Positions 1-8,951 of a stretch of 64,000 nt of DNA are shown piece after piece. Made by a program: the position numbers and the translations under genes. The notes beneath the pieces are model-generated. The model was not told where the DNA came from. It did not search any database and saw only the letters and a list, made by a program, of their open reading frames with translations. This DNA comes from Chitinophagaceae bacterium BSSC1 (GTDB lineage: Bacteria; Bacteroidota; Bacteroidia; Chitinophagales; Chitinophagaceae): positions 1,612,001 through 1,676,000 of the forward strand of contig NKJC01000001.1 in assembly GCA_002256435.1 (NCBI GenBank), written 5' to 3'. Each line of letters starts with the position of its first letter. The first letter of the stretch is position 1.

Positions 1-33
1 GTTAAAATATTTATAACCTTAATAACATACTAT

Positions 34-873
34 ATGTCTACTGTAACAATCACCGCAGCAGAAATCAACAAATTACGTCAAGCTACCGGAGCTGGTATGC
101 TAGACTGCAGAAAAGCATTGACTGAAACCAATGGCGATTTTGAAGGCGCTATTGACTGGTTGCGCAAGCAAGGCCAGAAAGTTGCCGCTAAACGCAGCGA
201 CCGTGAAGCTAAAGAAGGTGTGATCATTGCAAAAACTTCTGCTGATAACAAAACTGGTTTTGTTGTTTGCATTAGCTGCGAAACTGACTTTGTATCTAAA
301 AATGCTGACTTTGTTGCTTTTGCTCAAAGTATTGCTGACGCTGCCGTTGCTAACAACGTGAAAAGCGCAGAAGAACTAAACGAAGTATCGGTAAACGGTG
401 CTAAGGTTTCTGACCTGATCAACGATAAATTGGCTTCTATTGGTGAGAAAATTGGTGTTGCCAAATTTGAGCGCATTGAAGCAAACTATGTAGCTTCTTA
501 TATTCACGGTGCAAACCGCATGGGTGTATTGGTTGGTTTAAGTTCTGAAGCTGCTGAAGCTGGTAAAGACGTAGCAATGCAAATTGCTGCTATGAATCCT
601 TTGGCTGTTGATCCAGATGCTATTCCTGCTGCTACCATTGAAAGAGAGCGTGCTATTGTGGTTGAAACCATGAAAGCTGATCCTAAAATGGCTGGTAAAC
701 CAGACGAAATGATTGCTAAAATTGCCGAAGGTAAATTGAATGCGTTCTTTAAAGAGAACACATTGTTGGCCCAAGCTTTTGTAAAAGACGGTGGCAAAAC
801 TGTTGGTGAATACTTGAAATCAGTAAATGCTGATTTGAAAGTTACCCAGTTTGTACGCGTTGCATTAGGATAA
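34..873 (+). CDS. tsf: Elongation factor Ts
   Basis: Translation elongation factor Ts, the cytoplasmic guanine-nucleotide exchange factor that regenerates EF-Tu-GTP. The 279-residue product has the N-terminal UBA-like helix region with the signature LRQATGAGMLDCRKAL (residues about 14-29). It also carries the strongly conserved SCETDFVSKNADFV segment of the core domain (about residues 81-94), which contacts EF-Tu. Length is normal for the family (about 270-300). The ATG at 34 follows an AT-rich stretch without a Shine-Dalgarno sequence, as is usual in Bacteroidota. The 33 bases before it are probably the spacer after rpsB, which commonly precedes tsf, but that gene lies outside the window. 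A strong hairpin terminator follows at 897-926, so this is the end of that operon. The identification is secure. Confidence 0.97.
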   Translation: MSTVTITAAEINKLRQATGAGMLDCRKALTETNGDFEGAIDWLRKQGQKVAAKRSDREAKEGVIIAKTSADNKTGFVVCISCETDFVSKNADFVAFAQSIADAAVANNVKSAEELNEVSVNGAKVSDLINDKLASIGEKIGVAKFERIEANYVASYIHGANRMGVLVGLSSEAAEAGKDVAMQIAAMNPLAVDPDAIPAATIERERAIVVETMKADPKMAGKPDEMIAKIAEGKLNAFFKENTLLAQAFVKDGGKTVGEYLKSVNADLKVTQFVRVALG

Positions 874-896
874 TTCTATACAACTATACTTATGAA

Positions 897-926
897 AGGC
901 TGTCACTTTTGTGGCGGCCTTTTTTT
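897..926 (+). terminator. Intrinsic terminator after tsf
   Basis: A 10-bp stem (AGGCTGTCAC paired with GTGGCGGCCT, including two G-U pairs) with a TTTT loop is followed directly by a run of T. It ends the transcript of tsf. Confidence 0.85.
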
Positions 927-974
927 ATGGCCTCGATCCATTATTTTTATGATTAATAAGACCCCTAGATAGTT

Positions 975-1985
975 ATGCAAAAAATCCTTTTGATCCTCCT
1001 CTTGTTCCCTTTTGTTTCCACCGCTCAAATCAATACTACTTCAAATAAAACCATCCCCCTTCTTGAAAGTATCACCAGCGATACCATCAACGGAACATGC
1101 AAAGCCATTGTTTTTGAATACGACCAATTGAAAAGAGTGAGCCGTATTTCAGTAAAAGAAATTAGCATTAAAAAAAGATCTGCCTCTTTGGAAACTTTAA
1201 TTAAAGTGCAAGATTTTAAATACCAGCAAAATGAACAGATCCCTTTTGCATCCCATATTTTTAATTATGATTATGAAGATATAAGACTTAGTAGAGAAAG
1301 AAATGGGCAGTCTCAACAACTACAATATTTTCTAATTAAAGATGGCAAACGAATTGGTGACAGCGTTATTTATCAAGATTATGAACATCTTGTAGCAGAT
1401 GCAAAATTTGATGATACAATTTCCCAGAAACGGATAGCAAGTTTTGTACAAACCCCAACTAAACTAATTAGTGTATTGGGACTATCTGAAAAAGAACCAG
1501 GTATAAAGTATCCGCGAAAATATTTCATTGATTCTTTTGTCATTAATAAGGAACATAATATTGGGTTTGAATCTTCAGAACAGCATGATGGAGATAGATT
1601 CTTTCCTCGTGCATATTTTACTTTTACCAAATTTGACCAAGCCATTAATCCACTTCAGCAATTAAATATTGCTCCCTTAGTTACAAATGAAAAGATTACC
1701 CTAAGTTTTGGTTCAGATCAAATGAAACAAATTGGAAAATGCATTGATCACTTTGGCACGGAATTTAACTGGCATTACTTGAATCAAAATAATCCAATGA
1801 ACTTATATTTTGAAAGGGGAGAAGTAGAGTCTCCGTTTGAAGACATTATTCAGTTATCCTATTCTTACAACCAAGATCAGCAACCCACTTATTGCAAAAC
1901 ATTGGTTAAGAAAATTTTTAAAAATGATAATGGTCGTTTAGCAGGTACGTATAAAAAATCGTTTACGTTTAGATATAAAAAATAG
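975..1985 (+). CDS. Secreted protein of unknown function, tandem paralog 1
   Basis: I do not recognise the family. The 336-residue product starts with a classic Sec signal peptide (MQKILLILLLFPFVSTAQ, cleavage probably after TAQ) and lacks a lipobox Cys, so it should be periplasmic or surface exposed. The rest is a beta-rich, soluble-looking sequence with segments such as VFEYDQLKRVSRIS. It is clearly homologous to the next gene: both share FEYDQLKRV, ARNFTFTKFD-like blocks, LNIAPLV.NEKITLSF, LNQNNPMN, an acidic RGE.E.P..D.IQL.YSYNQ block and a C-terminal FTFRYK. The two genes are 44 bases apart (counting to the preferred start of the second) and look like a recent tandem duplication. The YDQLKRV-type segments recall Bacteroidota proteins with YD-like or DUF4595-like repeats, but this is only a resemblance. 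Confidence 0.75.
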   Translation: MQKILLILLLFPFVSTAQINTTSNKTIPLLESITSDTINGTCKAIVFEYDQLKRVSRISVKEISIKKRSASLETLIKVQDFKYQQNEQIPFASHIFNYDYEDIRLSRERNGQSQQLQYFLIKDGKRIGDSVIYQDYEHLVADAKFDDTISQKRIASFVQTPTKLISVLGLSEKEPGIKYPRKYFIDSFVINKEHNIGFESSEQHDGDRFFPRAYFTFTKFDQAINPLQQLNIAPLVTNEKITLSFGSDQMKQIGKCIDHFGTEFNWHYLNQNNPMNLYFERGEVESPFEDIIQLSYSYNQDQQPTYCKTLVKKIFKNDNGRLAGTYKKSFTFRYKK

Positions 1986-1992
1986 AAGATTT

Positions 1993-2000
1993 TAATTTTG
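1993..2000 (+). promoter_or_regulatory. Candidate -7 promoter element
   Basis: TAATTTTG matches the Bacteroidota -7 consensus TAnnTTTG exactly. It lies between the two paralogs and would start transcription a few bases after 2003, which argues that the second gene begins at 2030 rather than at the upstream ATG at 2003. No good -33 box is visible at 19-21 bases, so the call is tentative. Confidence 0.4.
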
Positions 2001-2029
2001 CAATGATCAAATCTATCCCCTTAAAGTTT

Positions 2030-3049
2030 ATGCTGAAATTCCTTTTGTTACTCAGTTTACTCCCTTTTGTTTCCCAGGCGCAGAACAAGCCTACTCCACA
2101 AACAAATACCCCCTTACTTATAAGCATTGTAAGTGATACTGTTAAAGGAAATTACAAGGCTGTTTTTTTTGAATACGATCAATTAAAAAGGGTAACGGCC
2201 ATTACGGATATGCTGTATGAAACCAAAGAATCCCCCAAAGGCAAAAGCGGCTCTGAAAAGGCAATAAAACATCAATATTTTAAATACCATAATAATGAAC
2301 AACTCCCTTATCTAAGACGTGTTGAAACAAATGATTTTGATGAAAAAACCGGGACTGTGTTAGGAGCTGATGTAGAAGATCAGATTTTTCTATTTAAAAA
2401 TGGAGAACGAATTGGAGATAGTATCATCAACTATCCTTTCAGAGAGGTAAATGCAAAATTGGATCTTACCCATGCTACAAAAACGGTAACATTTTTTAAA
2501 CAGACAGCTTCTAAAGTAGAACGCATTTTAGATTTTAGTGAAAAGGATTCAACCACTTATGTTCCACCCAATATATATTCAAATTCTTTTGTGATTAATC
2601 AGGACCACAATATTAGATATGAATCCGCCGAACATAATACTGGAGGCAAATTCTATCCTCGGGCAAATTTTACTTTTACCAAATTTGACCGGGCCATTAA
2701 TCCACTGCATCAATTAAATATTGCTCCCTTAGTTTCCAACGAAAAAATCACCCTAAGTTTTGAAACTAAGGGAAAGGAAGATAATGACCGTAGATCTTTT
2801 GATTACGGAAATATTGAATTAAACTGGCATTTCTTGAATCAGAATAATCCAATGAATTATTCTATTGAAAGAGGAGAAACGGAGACCCCATTAAAAGACT
2901 TGATTCAGTTAACCTATTCCTATAACCAATATCATCAACCAACCTATTGCAAAATCAGTATCAAGAAAGTGATGAATAAAGATAAAGATCATCATTACGA
3001 TGATTTAGCGCGCACATTTAAAAAGGCGTTTACGTTTAGGTATAAGTAA
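2030..3049 (+). CDS. Secreted protein of unknown function, tandem paralog 2
   Basis: Unknown family, and a close paralog of the preceding gene. With the ATG at 2030 the product has 339 residues and the signal peptide MLKFLLLLSLLPFVSQAQ, which aligns residue by residue with that of paralog 1. An in-frame ATG at 2003 would add nine residues but would sit at or before the transcription start expected from the -7 box at 1993-2000, so 2030 is preferred. The mature part shares FEYDQLKRV, ANFTFTKFDRAINPL, LNIAPLVSNEKITLSF and the RGETETP..DLIQLTYSYNQ block with its neighbour. It differs by lysine-rich insertions near residues 70-80 and a charged stretch near the C-terminus (NKDKDHHYDDLA). An intrinsic terminator follows. 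The function is unknown and a surface or periplasmic role is inferred only from the signal peptide. Confidence 0.75.
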   Translation: MLKFLLLLSLLPFVSQAQNKPTPQTNTPLLISIVSDTVKGNYKAVFFEYDQLKRVTAITDMLYETKESPKGKSGSEKAIKHQYFKYHNNEQLPYLRRVETNDFDEKTGTVLGADVEDQIFLFKNGERIGDSIINYPFREVNAKLDLTHATKTVTFFKQTASKVERILDFSEKDSTTYVPPNIYSNSFVINQDHNIRYESAEHNTGGKFYPRANFTFTKFDRAINPLHQLNIAPLVSNEKITLSFETKGKEDNDRRSFDYGNIELNWHFLNQNNPMNYSIERGETETPLKDLIQLTYSYNQYHQPTYCKISIKKVMNKDKDHHYDDLARTFKKAFTFRYK

Positions 3050-3090
3050 TAGTATAATGATTCCAAATACCAATTAATACATTAAAAAAG

Positions 3091-3123
3091 GCCGTCCAGA
3101 TGCAATTCCGGACGGCATTTTTA
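3091..3123 (+). terminator. Intrinsic terminator after the paralog pair
   Basis: GCCGTCC (3091-3097) pairs perfectly with GGACGGC (3110-3116) and is followed by ATTTTTA. It closes the unit formed by the two tandem secreted-protein genes. Confidence 0.85.
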
Positions 3124-3184
3124 CTTATTATTCTTAGTGAGAATAAAAAAATTATTTAATTTGAGTATGCTTAAATCGCTCAGA

Positions 3185-4303
3185 ATGAAATCCCTAAAAA
3201 AGAAACTGGCCATTTCCATTTCCATTTTGTTTTTACAGCTTTGTACTGTTTCAGTTCAGTCCCAAGAAAATATTCCAGATTTTCAGCTTGCGCTTCAGGC
3301 TAAATTCAAAGCCGGGGTGAACATCAGTTTTTTTGAAAACTATTGGAAACCAGAAGAGTATTTGTTGGGTAATTATAGAAAAGTGATGGACAAAGTAGCG
3401 TTGGCACATCAATTAGGTTTTACTTCTATAAGGCTTCCGGTAGCATTTGATAATTTTTTGGAAAAAGGAACCAATAATATTACCCAACAATTGCTGGATG
3501 ACATAGGTGAAATCTATGATTTTATAGCGTCCAAGAATATGAACCTGATCATCACCTATCACTATGGTTCATTGTATAAGAAAGACAATAAAGCCAAGGA
3601 AGCAGATAGGATTGCAGATATGTGGAGTCAGGTAGTGGCAAGGTTTAAGGGCAAGGGTTATGATAGATTGTTTTTTGGTTTGTATAATGAACCACGCATT
3701 TCTATTGAAGACTGGCGCTCCACTAAAAACCGATTGATGTTTTTGTTGCGCCCCAAAGATTTAGAACGTTATTGGATTGTGGGATCTACCAATTATAACG
3801 GAATTGACGCCATGGTAGAATTGCGCAAAGTACCGGGCGATAATAAAATCATTTATACCTTCCATTTTTACCAACCCTATTTGTTTACACACCAAGGAGC
3901 ACCTTGGGATCCAGAGAAAACCTTTATCAAGGGTCTACCTTATCCTTATATACCTACAGCCATGCCTCCCAAGCCCAATAGGCAAATGAGTTCAGACATG
4001 CATTACAACTATGACCACTATTCTGAAAGAGCTAGTAGGGCATTTATAGATGCAAGATTAAGACTGGTGTATGAATGGCTAATAGCCAATAAAGTGCCTG
4101 TCATTTGCACAGAAACAGGCGCTATTGGTACTATTCCAAAAGATTATCGGGAAAACTATTTCAATGACGTGATGTATGTGATGAAAAGCTTTGGCATACC
4201 CGCAATGATCTGGGATTTGGATCAGACTTTTAAAATCATTGATGGCGACAAACAACCTATTAGTGCGGTATCTAAATGGGTCAATAGTTTTGAAAACAAA
4301 TAG
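3185..4303 (+). CDS. Secreted glycoside hydrolase family 5 (endoglucanase-like)
   Basis: A GH5-type retaining glycosidase that probably cuts beta-1,4-glucan or a related hemicellulose outside the cytoplasm. The start chosen is the ATG at 3185, giving 372 residues and a signal peptide (MKSLKKKLAISISILFLQL, then CTVSVQSQ). In-frame GTG 3137 and ATG 3167 lie upstream, but a promoter-like TTAATTTG near 3155 makes them less likely. The (beta/alpha)8 barrel is recognisable from GVNISFFENYW and SIRLPVAF, the FGLYNEP segment (acid/base Glu about residue 169) and ICTETGAIG (nucleophile Glu about residue 310). FHFYQPYLFTHQG before the nucleophile is the usual His/Tyr strand. There is no carbohydrate-binding module. 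The gene is flanked by a terminator and by pyrH, so it is probably transcribed alone. The substrate cannot be read from the sequence. Confidence 0.88.
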   Translation: MKSLKKKLAISISILFLQLCTVSVQSQENIPDFQLALQAKFKAGVNISFFENYWKPEEYLLGNYRKVMDKVALAHQLGFTSIRLPVAFDNFLEKGTNNITQQLLDDIGEIYDFIASKNMNLIITYHYGSLYKKDNKAKEADRIADMWSQVVARFKGKGYDRLFFGLYNEPRISIEDWRSTKNRLMFLLRPKDLERYWIVGSTNYNGIDAMVELRKVPGDNKIIYTFHFYQPYLFTHQGAPWDPEKTFIKGLPYPYIPTAMPPKPNRQMSSDMHYNYDHYSERASRAFIDARLRLVYEWLIANKVPVICTETGAIGTIPKDYRENYFNDVMYVMKSFGIPAMIWDLDQTFKIIDGDKQPISAVSKWVNSFENK

Positions 4304-4325
4304 AATCTGTGTTTGACCTATTCCT

Positions 4326-4357
4326 TTTGGTTGCTCGTGAAAAATTAAGGTTATTTG
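4326..4357 (+). promoter_or_regulatory. Candidate pyrH promoter
   Basis: TTTG (4326-4329), a 20-base spacer and GTTATTTG (4350-4357, matching TTTG and the spacing of the Bacteroidota TTTG-N19-21-TAnnTTTG promoter) end 17 bases before the pyrH ATG. The first two bases of the -7 box do not match. Confidence 0.4.
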
Positions 4358-4374
4358 CATAAATAACTGCAACT

Positions 4375-5091
4375 ATGCTTCCAAAGTACAAACGCATTCT
4401 GCTAAAACTTTCTGGAGAAGCCTTGTTGGGCGACCAACGCAATGGCGATCCCTTTAACCCCAAGATTATTGAACAATATGCCATAGACATCAAATCTGTA
4501 ACTGATTTGGGTGTACAAGTGGCCATAGTTATTGGTGGCGGAAATATTTATCGCGGAATGAACGAAGCAGAAAGTGGTATTGAGCGTGCCCATGGCGATT
4601 ATATGGGTATGTTGGCCACGGTTATTAATGCCATGGCTATGCAGTCTATGCTGGAACGATTTGGGGTATATACCCGTTTACAATCTGCCATTCAAATGGA
4701 CCAAGTAGCAGAACCTTATATCCGTAGAAAAGCCCTGCGTCACTTGGAAAAAGGCCGCGTGGTCATTTTTGGTGCGGGTACGGGTAATCCTTATTTTACT
4801 ACTGACACGGCAGGATCGCTCCGCGCAGTAGAAATGAAGGCCGATGTAATTTTAAAAGGAACTAGGGTAAACGGGATTTACACTGCCGATCCTGAGAAAG
4901 ACCCAACTGCCACTAGATATGACAAAATCAGCTACGAAGAGTGTATCTCTAAGAACCTGAAAGTGATGGATATGACGGCATTTACCCTTTGTATGGAAAA
5001 TAAGCTACCCATTATTGTATTTAATATGAACGAACCCGGTAATCTTTTAAAAGTGGTGGAAGGTTCTGATTTGGGTACTTTGGTGAGCTAA
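4375..5091 (+). CDS. pyrH: UMP kinase
   Basis: Uridylate kinase of the amino-acid-kinase fold, converting UMP and ATP to UDP in cytoplasmic pyrimidine nucleotide synthesis. The 238-residue length is typical for bacterial PyrH. Visible signatures are the N-terminal [15 protein letters not shown], the glycine-rich [10 protein letters not shown] nucleotide loop, [15 protein letters not shown], the central [15 protein letters not shown] and the C-terminal [16 protein letters not shown]. The ATG at 4375 is the only start that preserves the family N-terminus. In many bacteria pyrH lies next to tsf and frr; here tsf is about 3.5 kb upstream, separated by the unknown secreted genes and the GH5 gene, and frr is not in the window. 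The identification is secure. Confidence 0.97.
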   Translation: MLPKYKRILLKLSGEALLGDQRNGDPFNPKIIEQYAIDIKSVTDLGVQVAIVIGGGNIYRGMNEAESGIERAHGDYMGMLATVINAMAMQSMLERFGVYTRLQSAIQMDQVAEPYIRRKALRHLEKGRVVIFGAGTGNPYFTTDTAGSLRAVEMKADVILKGTRVNGIYTADPEKDPTATRYDKISYEECISKNLKVMDMTAFTLCMENKLPIIVFNMNEPGNLLKVVEGSDLGTLVS

Positions 5092-5147
5092 TCACCCGTT
5101 GCTGTAATTTATTTGAGACATTGTTTGGCCATTGGTAATTTCATAGC

Positions 5148-6449
5148 ATGAAGAAACTGTTTCTGTTCCTGTTTAGCGTTATCGCCATTCAGGGCTTTTC
5201 TCAACAAAGGCTTACACTAACAGACGCCATTAATCAGGCGTTGAAAAACAGCTATGATATTCAACTAGCTCAGAATAGCTTAGACATTAGCGTCATCAAC
5301 AATAGCGCTGGGGTGGCCGGTGGGCTGCCCACTGTTACTGCTGCCGCCACCGACAATGAAACCATCACCAGTATCAACCAACAATTTCCTGACCCCAGCC
5401 GTGATACCAAAAGGAACAACGTGGGTAGCAATAACCTAACCGCCAACGTAACCGGTAGTATTCTGTTGTACAATGGACTTAGGGTAAAGGCAACACGCCA
5501 AAGACTGGATCAATTAGAAAAACAGAACCAGCAATTACTAGCTTCTCAGGTTCAAAATACCATTGCAGCAGTCATGGCTAAATACTTTGATGTGGTTAGG
5601 CAGCAATATTTCTTGCAGGCTTTAGACCGTACCATTGAAGTATCTAAACAAAAATTGACCATCTTAGAAGTTCGTAAAGAAGTAGGCGTGGCCAATAATG
5701 CCGATATCTTTCAAGCCCAATTAGACTTGAATGCCAATTTGCAAGCCAAGCAAACCCAGTTCTTGGCTATTGACCTTGCAAAAACTGATCTGCTGAATTT
5801 GATTTTCTTAAAACCTGCAGACCAACCCATTGTCATCAAGGATACCATTATTATTGATAAAAGTCTGCGTCTAGACAGTGTTAGGGCGCATTTAAGTGAG
5901 AACCCCTTGGTGGTTGCGCAACAACAACAGATTCATATTAATGAGTTGGTGCAAAAAGAAGCCAATGCGGCTAGCTATCCCACATTAAGGGCTACCACTG
6001 GTTTTAACTTATCTAGTCAAAGCAGTGCGGCTGGTTTTATCTTATTGAACCAGAGCTACGGTCCCTTTATTGGTTTGAACTTGCAGATTCCTATTTACAA
6101 TGGATCCATTGTAAAAAAGCAACAGCAGGTGGCAAGCATCAACACCAGAAGCGCCAAGACCATTTATGATAACCTTTTATTGGACTATGAAACAGGTGCT
6201 GTAAAAACCTATCAGGCTTATACCAATACCTTGGAACAGTTGAAAACAGAAAGGGAAAATTTTAAACTCTCTCAGCAACTCTTAGACTTGATTACCCAAA
6301 AATTTGAATTGGGTAATGCCACTATCATTGATGTGAAACAGGCGCAACAGAGTTTTGAAAATACCAGTTATCGCTTAATCAACTTGAGTTATACCGCTAA
6401 ACTGGCCGAGATTGAATTAAAGCGTCTGTCTAGCAAGCTCAGTTTTTAA
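5148..6449 (+). CDS. TolC-family outer membrane efflux protein
   Basis: An outer-membrane channel subunit of the TolC/OEP family. The 433-residue product has a signal peptide (MKKLFLFLFSVIAIQGFSQQ). Two OEP repeats follow, starting at LTLTDAINQALKNSYDIQLAQNS (in part) and again in the second half around residues 245-430, with long amphipathic helices. NADIFQAQLDLNANLQAKQ and ATIIDVKQAQQSFENT are the typical helix-turn positions that precede each channel helix. No fusion protein or pump gene lies next to it: the upstream gene is pyrH and the downstream gene is a plug-domain protein. It is therefore either an orphan channel shared by several exporters or part of a type I-like system encoded elsewhere. 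A second, different TolC gene is present in the RND operon at 16545-17888. Confidence 0.9.
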   Translation: MKKLFLFLFSVIAIQGFSQQRLTLTDAINQALKNSYDIQLAQNSLDISVINNSAGVAGGLPTVTAAATDNETITSINQQFPDPSRDTKRNNVGSNNLTANVTGSILLYNGLRVKATRQRLDQLEKQNQQLLASQVQNTIAAVMAKYFDVVRQQYFLQALDRTIEVSKQKLTILEVRKEVGVANNADIFQAQLDLNANLQAKQTQFLAIDLAKTDLLNLIFLKPADQPIVIKDTIIIDKSLRLDSVRAHLSENPLVVAQQQQIHINELVQKEANAASYPTLRATTGFNLSSQSSAAGFILLNQSYGPFIGLNLQIPIYNGSIVKKQQQVASINTRSAKTIYDNLLLDYETGAVKTYQAYTNTLEQLKTERENFKLSQQLLDLITQKFELGNATIIDVKQAQQSFENTSYRLINLSYTAKLAEIELKRLSSKLSF

Positions 6450-6555
6450 ATCCCCCTTAAAATATTTGATTGTGCACCAGATTTGAATATGGGCATCCTT
6501 TTTGATGCTAATATTGTCTGCTGCATTAGTGCAGACTTATCTGAATAGTAGCATC

Positions 6556-8937
6556 ATGAAATACAAAATCCTATTCCTTCAAGCTTTCTTGTTACTGTCT
6601 TTTTTTGGTAAAGCCCAGCTCATTGGCCCCGATAGTTTGTTAACTAGATGGACCGCCCAGCAACCCATAGAAAAAGTATATGTACAGTTTGACAACAAAC
6701 GCTATGCACCAGGTCAAACTATCTGGTTCAAAGCCTATCTAACTTCTTTGCAACTGCCCTCCAATCTTTCTAAGAATTTTTACCTTGACTTTCATGATAC
6801 CAATGGCAAATTAGCGGCGCATATTTCTGCACCCATTGTTAGTGGCGTGGCCTTGGGTAATTGGGTGGTGCCTGAGAAATTTCAAGGAGAAACAGTAACG
6901 GCAATTGGCTATACCAATTGGATGCGCAATTTTGATTCGGCATTTTATTTTCAGAAAACGCTAACCATACTTTCTAATCTAACCACGGCCCAAAAACCAA
7001 CTACGGTTCTTCCAGCAACTACGGTTCAGTTTTTACCAGAAGGGGGTAATGTTATTATAGGCATCCCTTGTAATATGGCATTTAAAGCAGTGAATCAAAA
7101 TGGCCTGCCCGAAAATATTAGCGGGGTCATTAACAATAAAGCGGGCGAAGAGATTACCAACTTTAGTACCGTACACCATGGCATGGGAAGTTTTCAATAC
7201 CTGCCTCAAGCGGGTGAAACCTATACTGCTATTTGGAAAGATCAATTGGGTAATAGTCATCAATCCGTTTTGCCCAATGCAGAACCCGTTGGTGTAAACC
7301 TGATCTTGCACGCTGGTAGTTTAGAAAGAAACTTTGAAATCAATCGCTCAGCGGAAGTGCCTGAGGCCTGGAAAAAAATCACCATTCTAGCGCAAGCAAA
7401 TGGAGAAGTCCTGTTTAAAGCGGTGGCTAATTTGACTACTAAAACAGCTATCCGTAGTAAAATACCTGTGATGCAATTTCCATCAGGCGTAGCCCAACTA
7501 ACCCTTTTTGACGCCAATAACCAACCACTCTGTGAAAGGCTATTTTTTGTAAATAATGATGAATATCATTTGAGTGCATCTGTTAAAACAGATACTTTGA
7601 ATTTGGAGAAAAGGGGAAAGAATGTTTTTGAAATTACCGTTGAGGATAGCACATTGGCCAATCTTTCATTGGCTATTACGGATGGAAATGTAAATGGGGT
7701 ATCGGATGATAATATCCTTTCTTCCCTGCTACTGACCAGTGATATCAAGGGTTATGTACACAACCCTGCCTATTATTTTACCAGCGATGAAGACAGTTTG
7801 GCAAAGCAACTTGACCTTGTCATGTTAACCAATGGTTGGAGAAGGTACAGCTGGAAAAACGTGATGGCTGAAAAATTGCCCAAACTAAAGTACACAGCAG
7901 ATACTGCATATCTGTCTTTGTATGGTAAGATAGAAGGGCTCTCTGAAAGCAAGATCAAGAAAGCAGAATTGATGAACATGATTTTGCAATCAAAAGATTC
8001 TTCTAAGTCCATGATCTTTTTGCCCATTGAACCTGATGGAACTTTTTCTCAACCCAATGTCATTTTATACGATACCACCCGAATCTTTTACAAGCTCAAT
8101 GCAGCAACGCTATGGGCCAAGAACAAAGTGAGTATCTGGAACAATTTGTATACACCTGATAAAAACAGAATGATCACCAATACCCATTTTAATATTGATA
8201 CTGCGGGTAATGGTTTGTTGAAATTTATTGCGGCAGAAGCCAAGCGTTTAGAGCAGTTGAAATTAGAAACTACTTTAAAAGAAGTGGTGGTGAAGTCAAA
8301 AATAAAATCGCCCATGCAAGAACTGGATCAAAAATATGCATCGGGATTATTCTCCAGCGATGGAATTCAATTTGACATGACACAGGCAAATGAAGGTGGC
8401 AATACTGTCTTAGGATATTTACAAAGTAGGGTGGCGGGATTACAAATCAATAATCCCAACTCACCTGATGCCTCTGCCACTTGGCGTGGATCTAGAACAG
8501 ATTTTTTCTTAAATGAATTTCAGTCTGATGCCCAACAGATTTTCAATATCAACATGAATGACATTGCTTACATTAAGGTTTTCAGGCCTCCCTTCTTTGG
8601 AAGTTTTGGTGGTGGCGCTGGTGGCGCGATTGCTATCTATACCAAGAAAGGTGTAGACGCAACCAGATCTGTAAAAGGTTTGGATTTTCTGGAATGGATG
8701 GGCTATTCTCCTAGAAAAGAATTCTATTCTCCTAACTATGCAGAGCAACAAGCGGGTTTTAATACTGCCGATTTGCGCAACACTTTGTTGTGGATGCCTT
8801 GGATCAATACCAATAGAAATAACCAAACCATTAAAGTACATTTCTATAACAATGACTTTAGTAAATCCTTGCACTTGATTTTAGAAGGAATGGATAGTGA
8901 GGGTAAGTTGGTACATATTAGTAAATTGCTGCAGTAA
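6556..8937 (+). CDS. Secreted protein with macroglobulin-like N-terminus and TonB plug domain
   Basis: A 793-residue exported protein of a Bacteroidota-specific type. After the signal peptide (MKYKILFLQAFLLLSFFGKAQ) comes an alpha-2-macroglobulin MG2-like part (IEKVYVQFDNKRYAPGQTIWFKAYL, given here as a family hallmark, about residues 35-60). Further beta-sandwich repeats follow. The C-terminal third holds a TonB-dependent-receptor plug-like segment (YLQSRVAGLQI, then IAYIKVFRPPFFGSFGGGAG and GAIAIYTKKG, about residues 615-705). There is no 22-strand barrel after the plug. The chosen start is ATG 6556: an upstream in-frame TTG at 6502 would lie before a TAATATTG promoter-like box at 6509-6516. 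It probably sits in the periplasm or outer membrane. The substrate is unknown. The next gene starts only 14 bases downstream. Confidence 0.82.
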   Translation: MKYKILFLQAFLLLSFFGKAQLIGPDSLLTRWTAQQPIEKVYVQFDNKRYAPGQTIWFKAYLTSLQLPSNLSKNFYLDFHDTNGKLAAHISAPIVSGVALGNWVVPEKFQGETVTAIGYTNWMRNFDSAFYFQKTLTILSNLTTAQKPTTVLPATTVQFLPEGGNVIIGIPCNMAFKAVNQNGLPENISGVINNKAGEEITNFSTVHHGMGSFQYLPQAGETYTAIWKDQLGNSHQSVLPNAEPVGVNLILHAGSLERNFEINRSAEVPEAWKKITILAQANGEVLFKAVANLTTKTAIRSKIPVMQFPSGVAQLTLFDANNQPLCERLFFVNNDEYHLSASVKTDTLNLEKRGKNVFEITVEDSTLANLSLAITDGNVNGVSDDNILSSLLLTSDIKGYVHNPAYYFTSDEDSLAKQLDLVMLTNGWRRYSWKNVMAEKLPKLKYTADTAYLSLYGKIEGLSESKIKKAELMNMILQSKDSSKSMIFLPIEPDGTFSQPNVILYDTTRIFYKLNAATLWAKNKVSIWNNLYTPDKNRMITNTHFNIDTAGNGLLKFIAAEAKRLEQLKLETTLKEVVVKSKIKSPMQELDQKYASGLFSSDGIQFDMTQANEGGNTVLGYLQSRVAGLQINNPNSPDASATWRGSRTDFFLNEFQSDAQQIFNINMNDIAYIKVFRPPFFGSFGGGAGGAIAIYTKKGVDATRSVKGLDFLEWMGYSPRKEFYSPNYAEQQAGFNTADLRNTLLWMPWINTNRNNQTIKVHFYNNDFSKSLHLILEGMDSEGKLVHISKLLQ

Positions 8938-8951
8938 GCAAATGCCATTAC

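Noticed and set aside
2003..2029. Upstream ATG as start of the second paralog
   Set aside because: It would sit at or before the expected transcription start and breaks the alignment of the signal peptide with paralog 1.
3137..3184. GTG/ATG starts upstream of the GH5 gene
   Set aside because: They add a non-conserved stretch before the signal peptide and overlap a promoter-like sequence.
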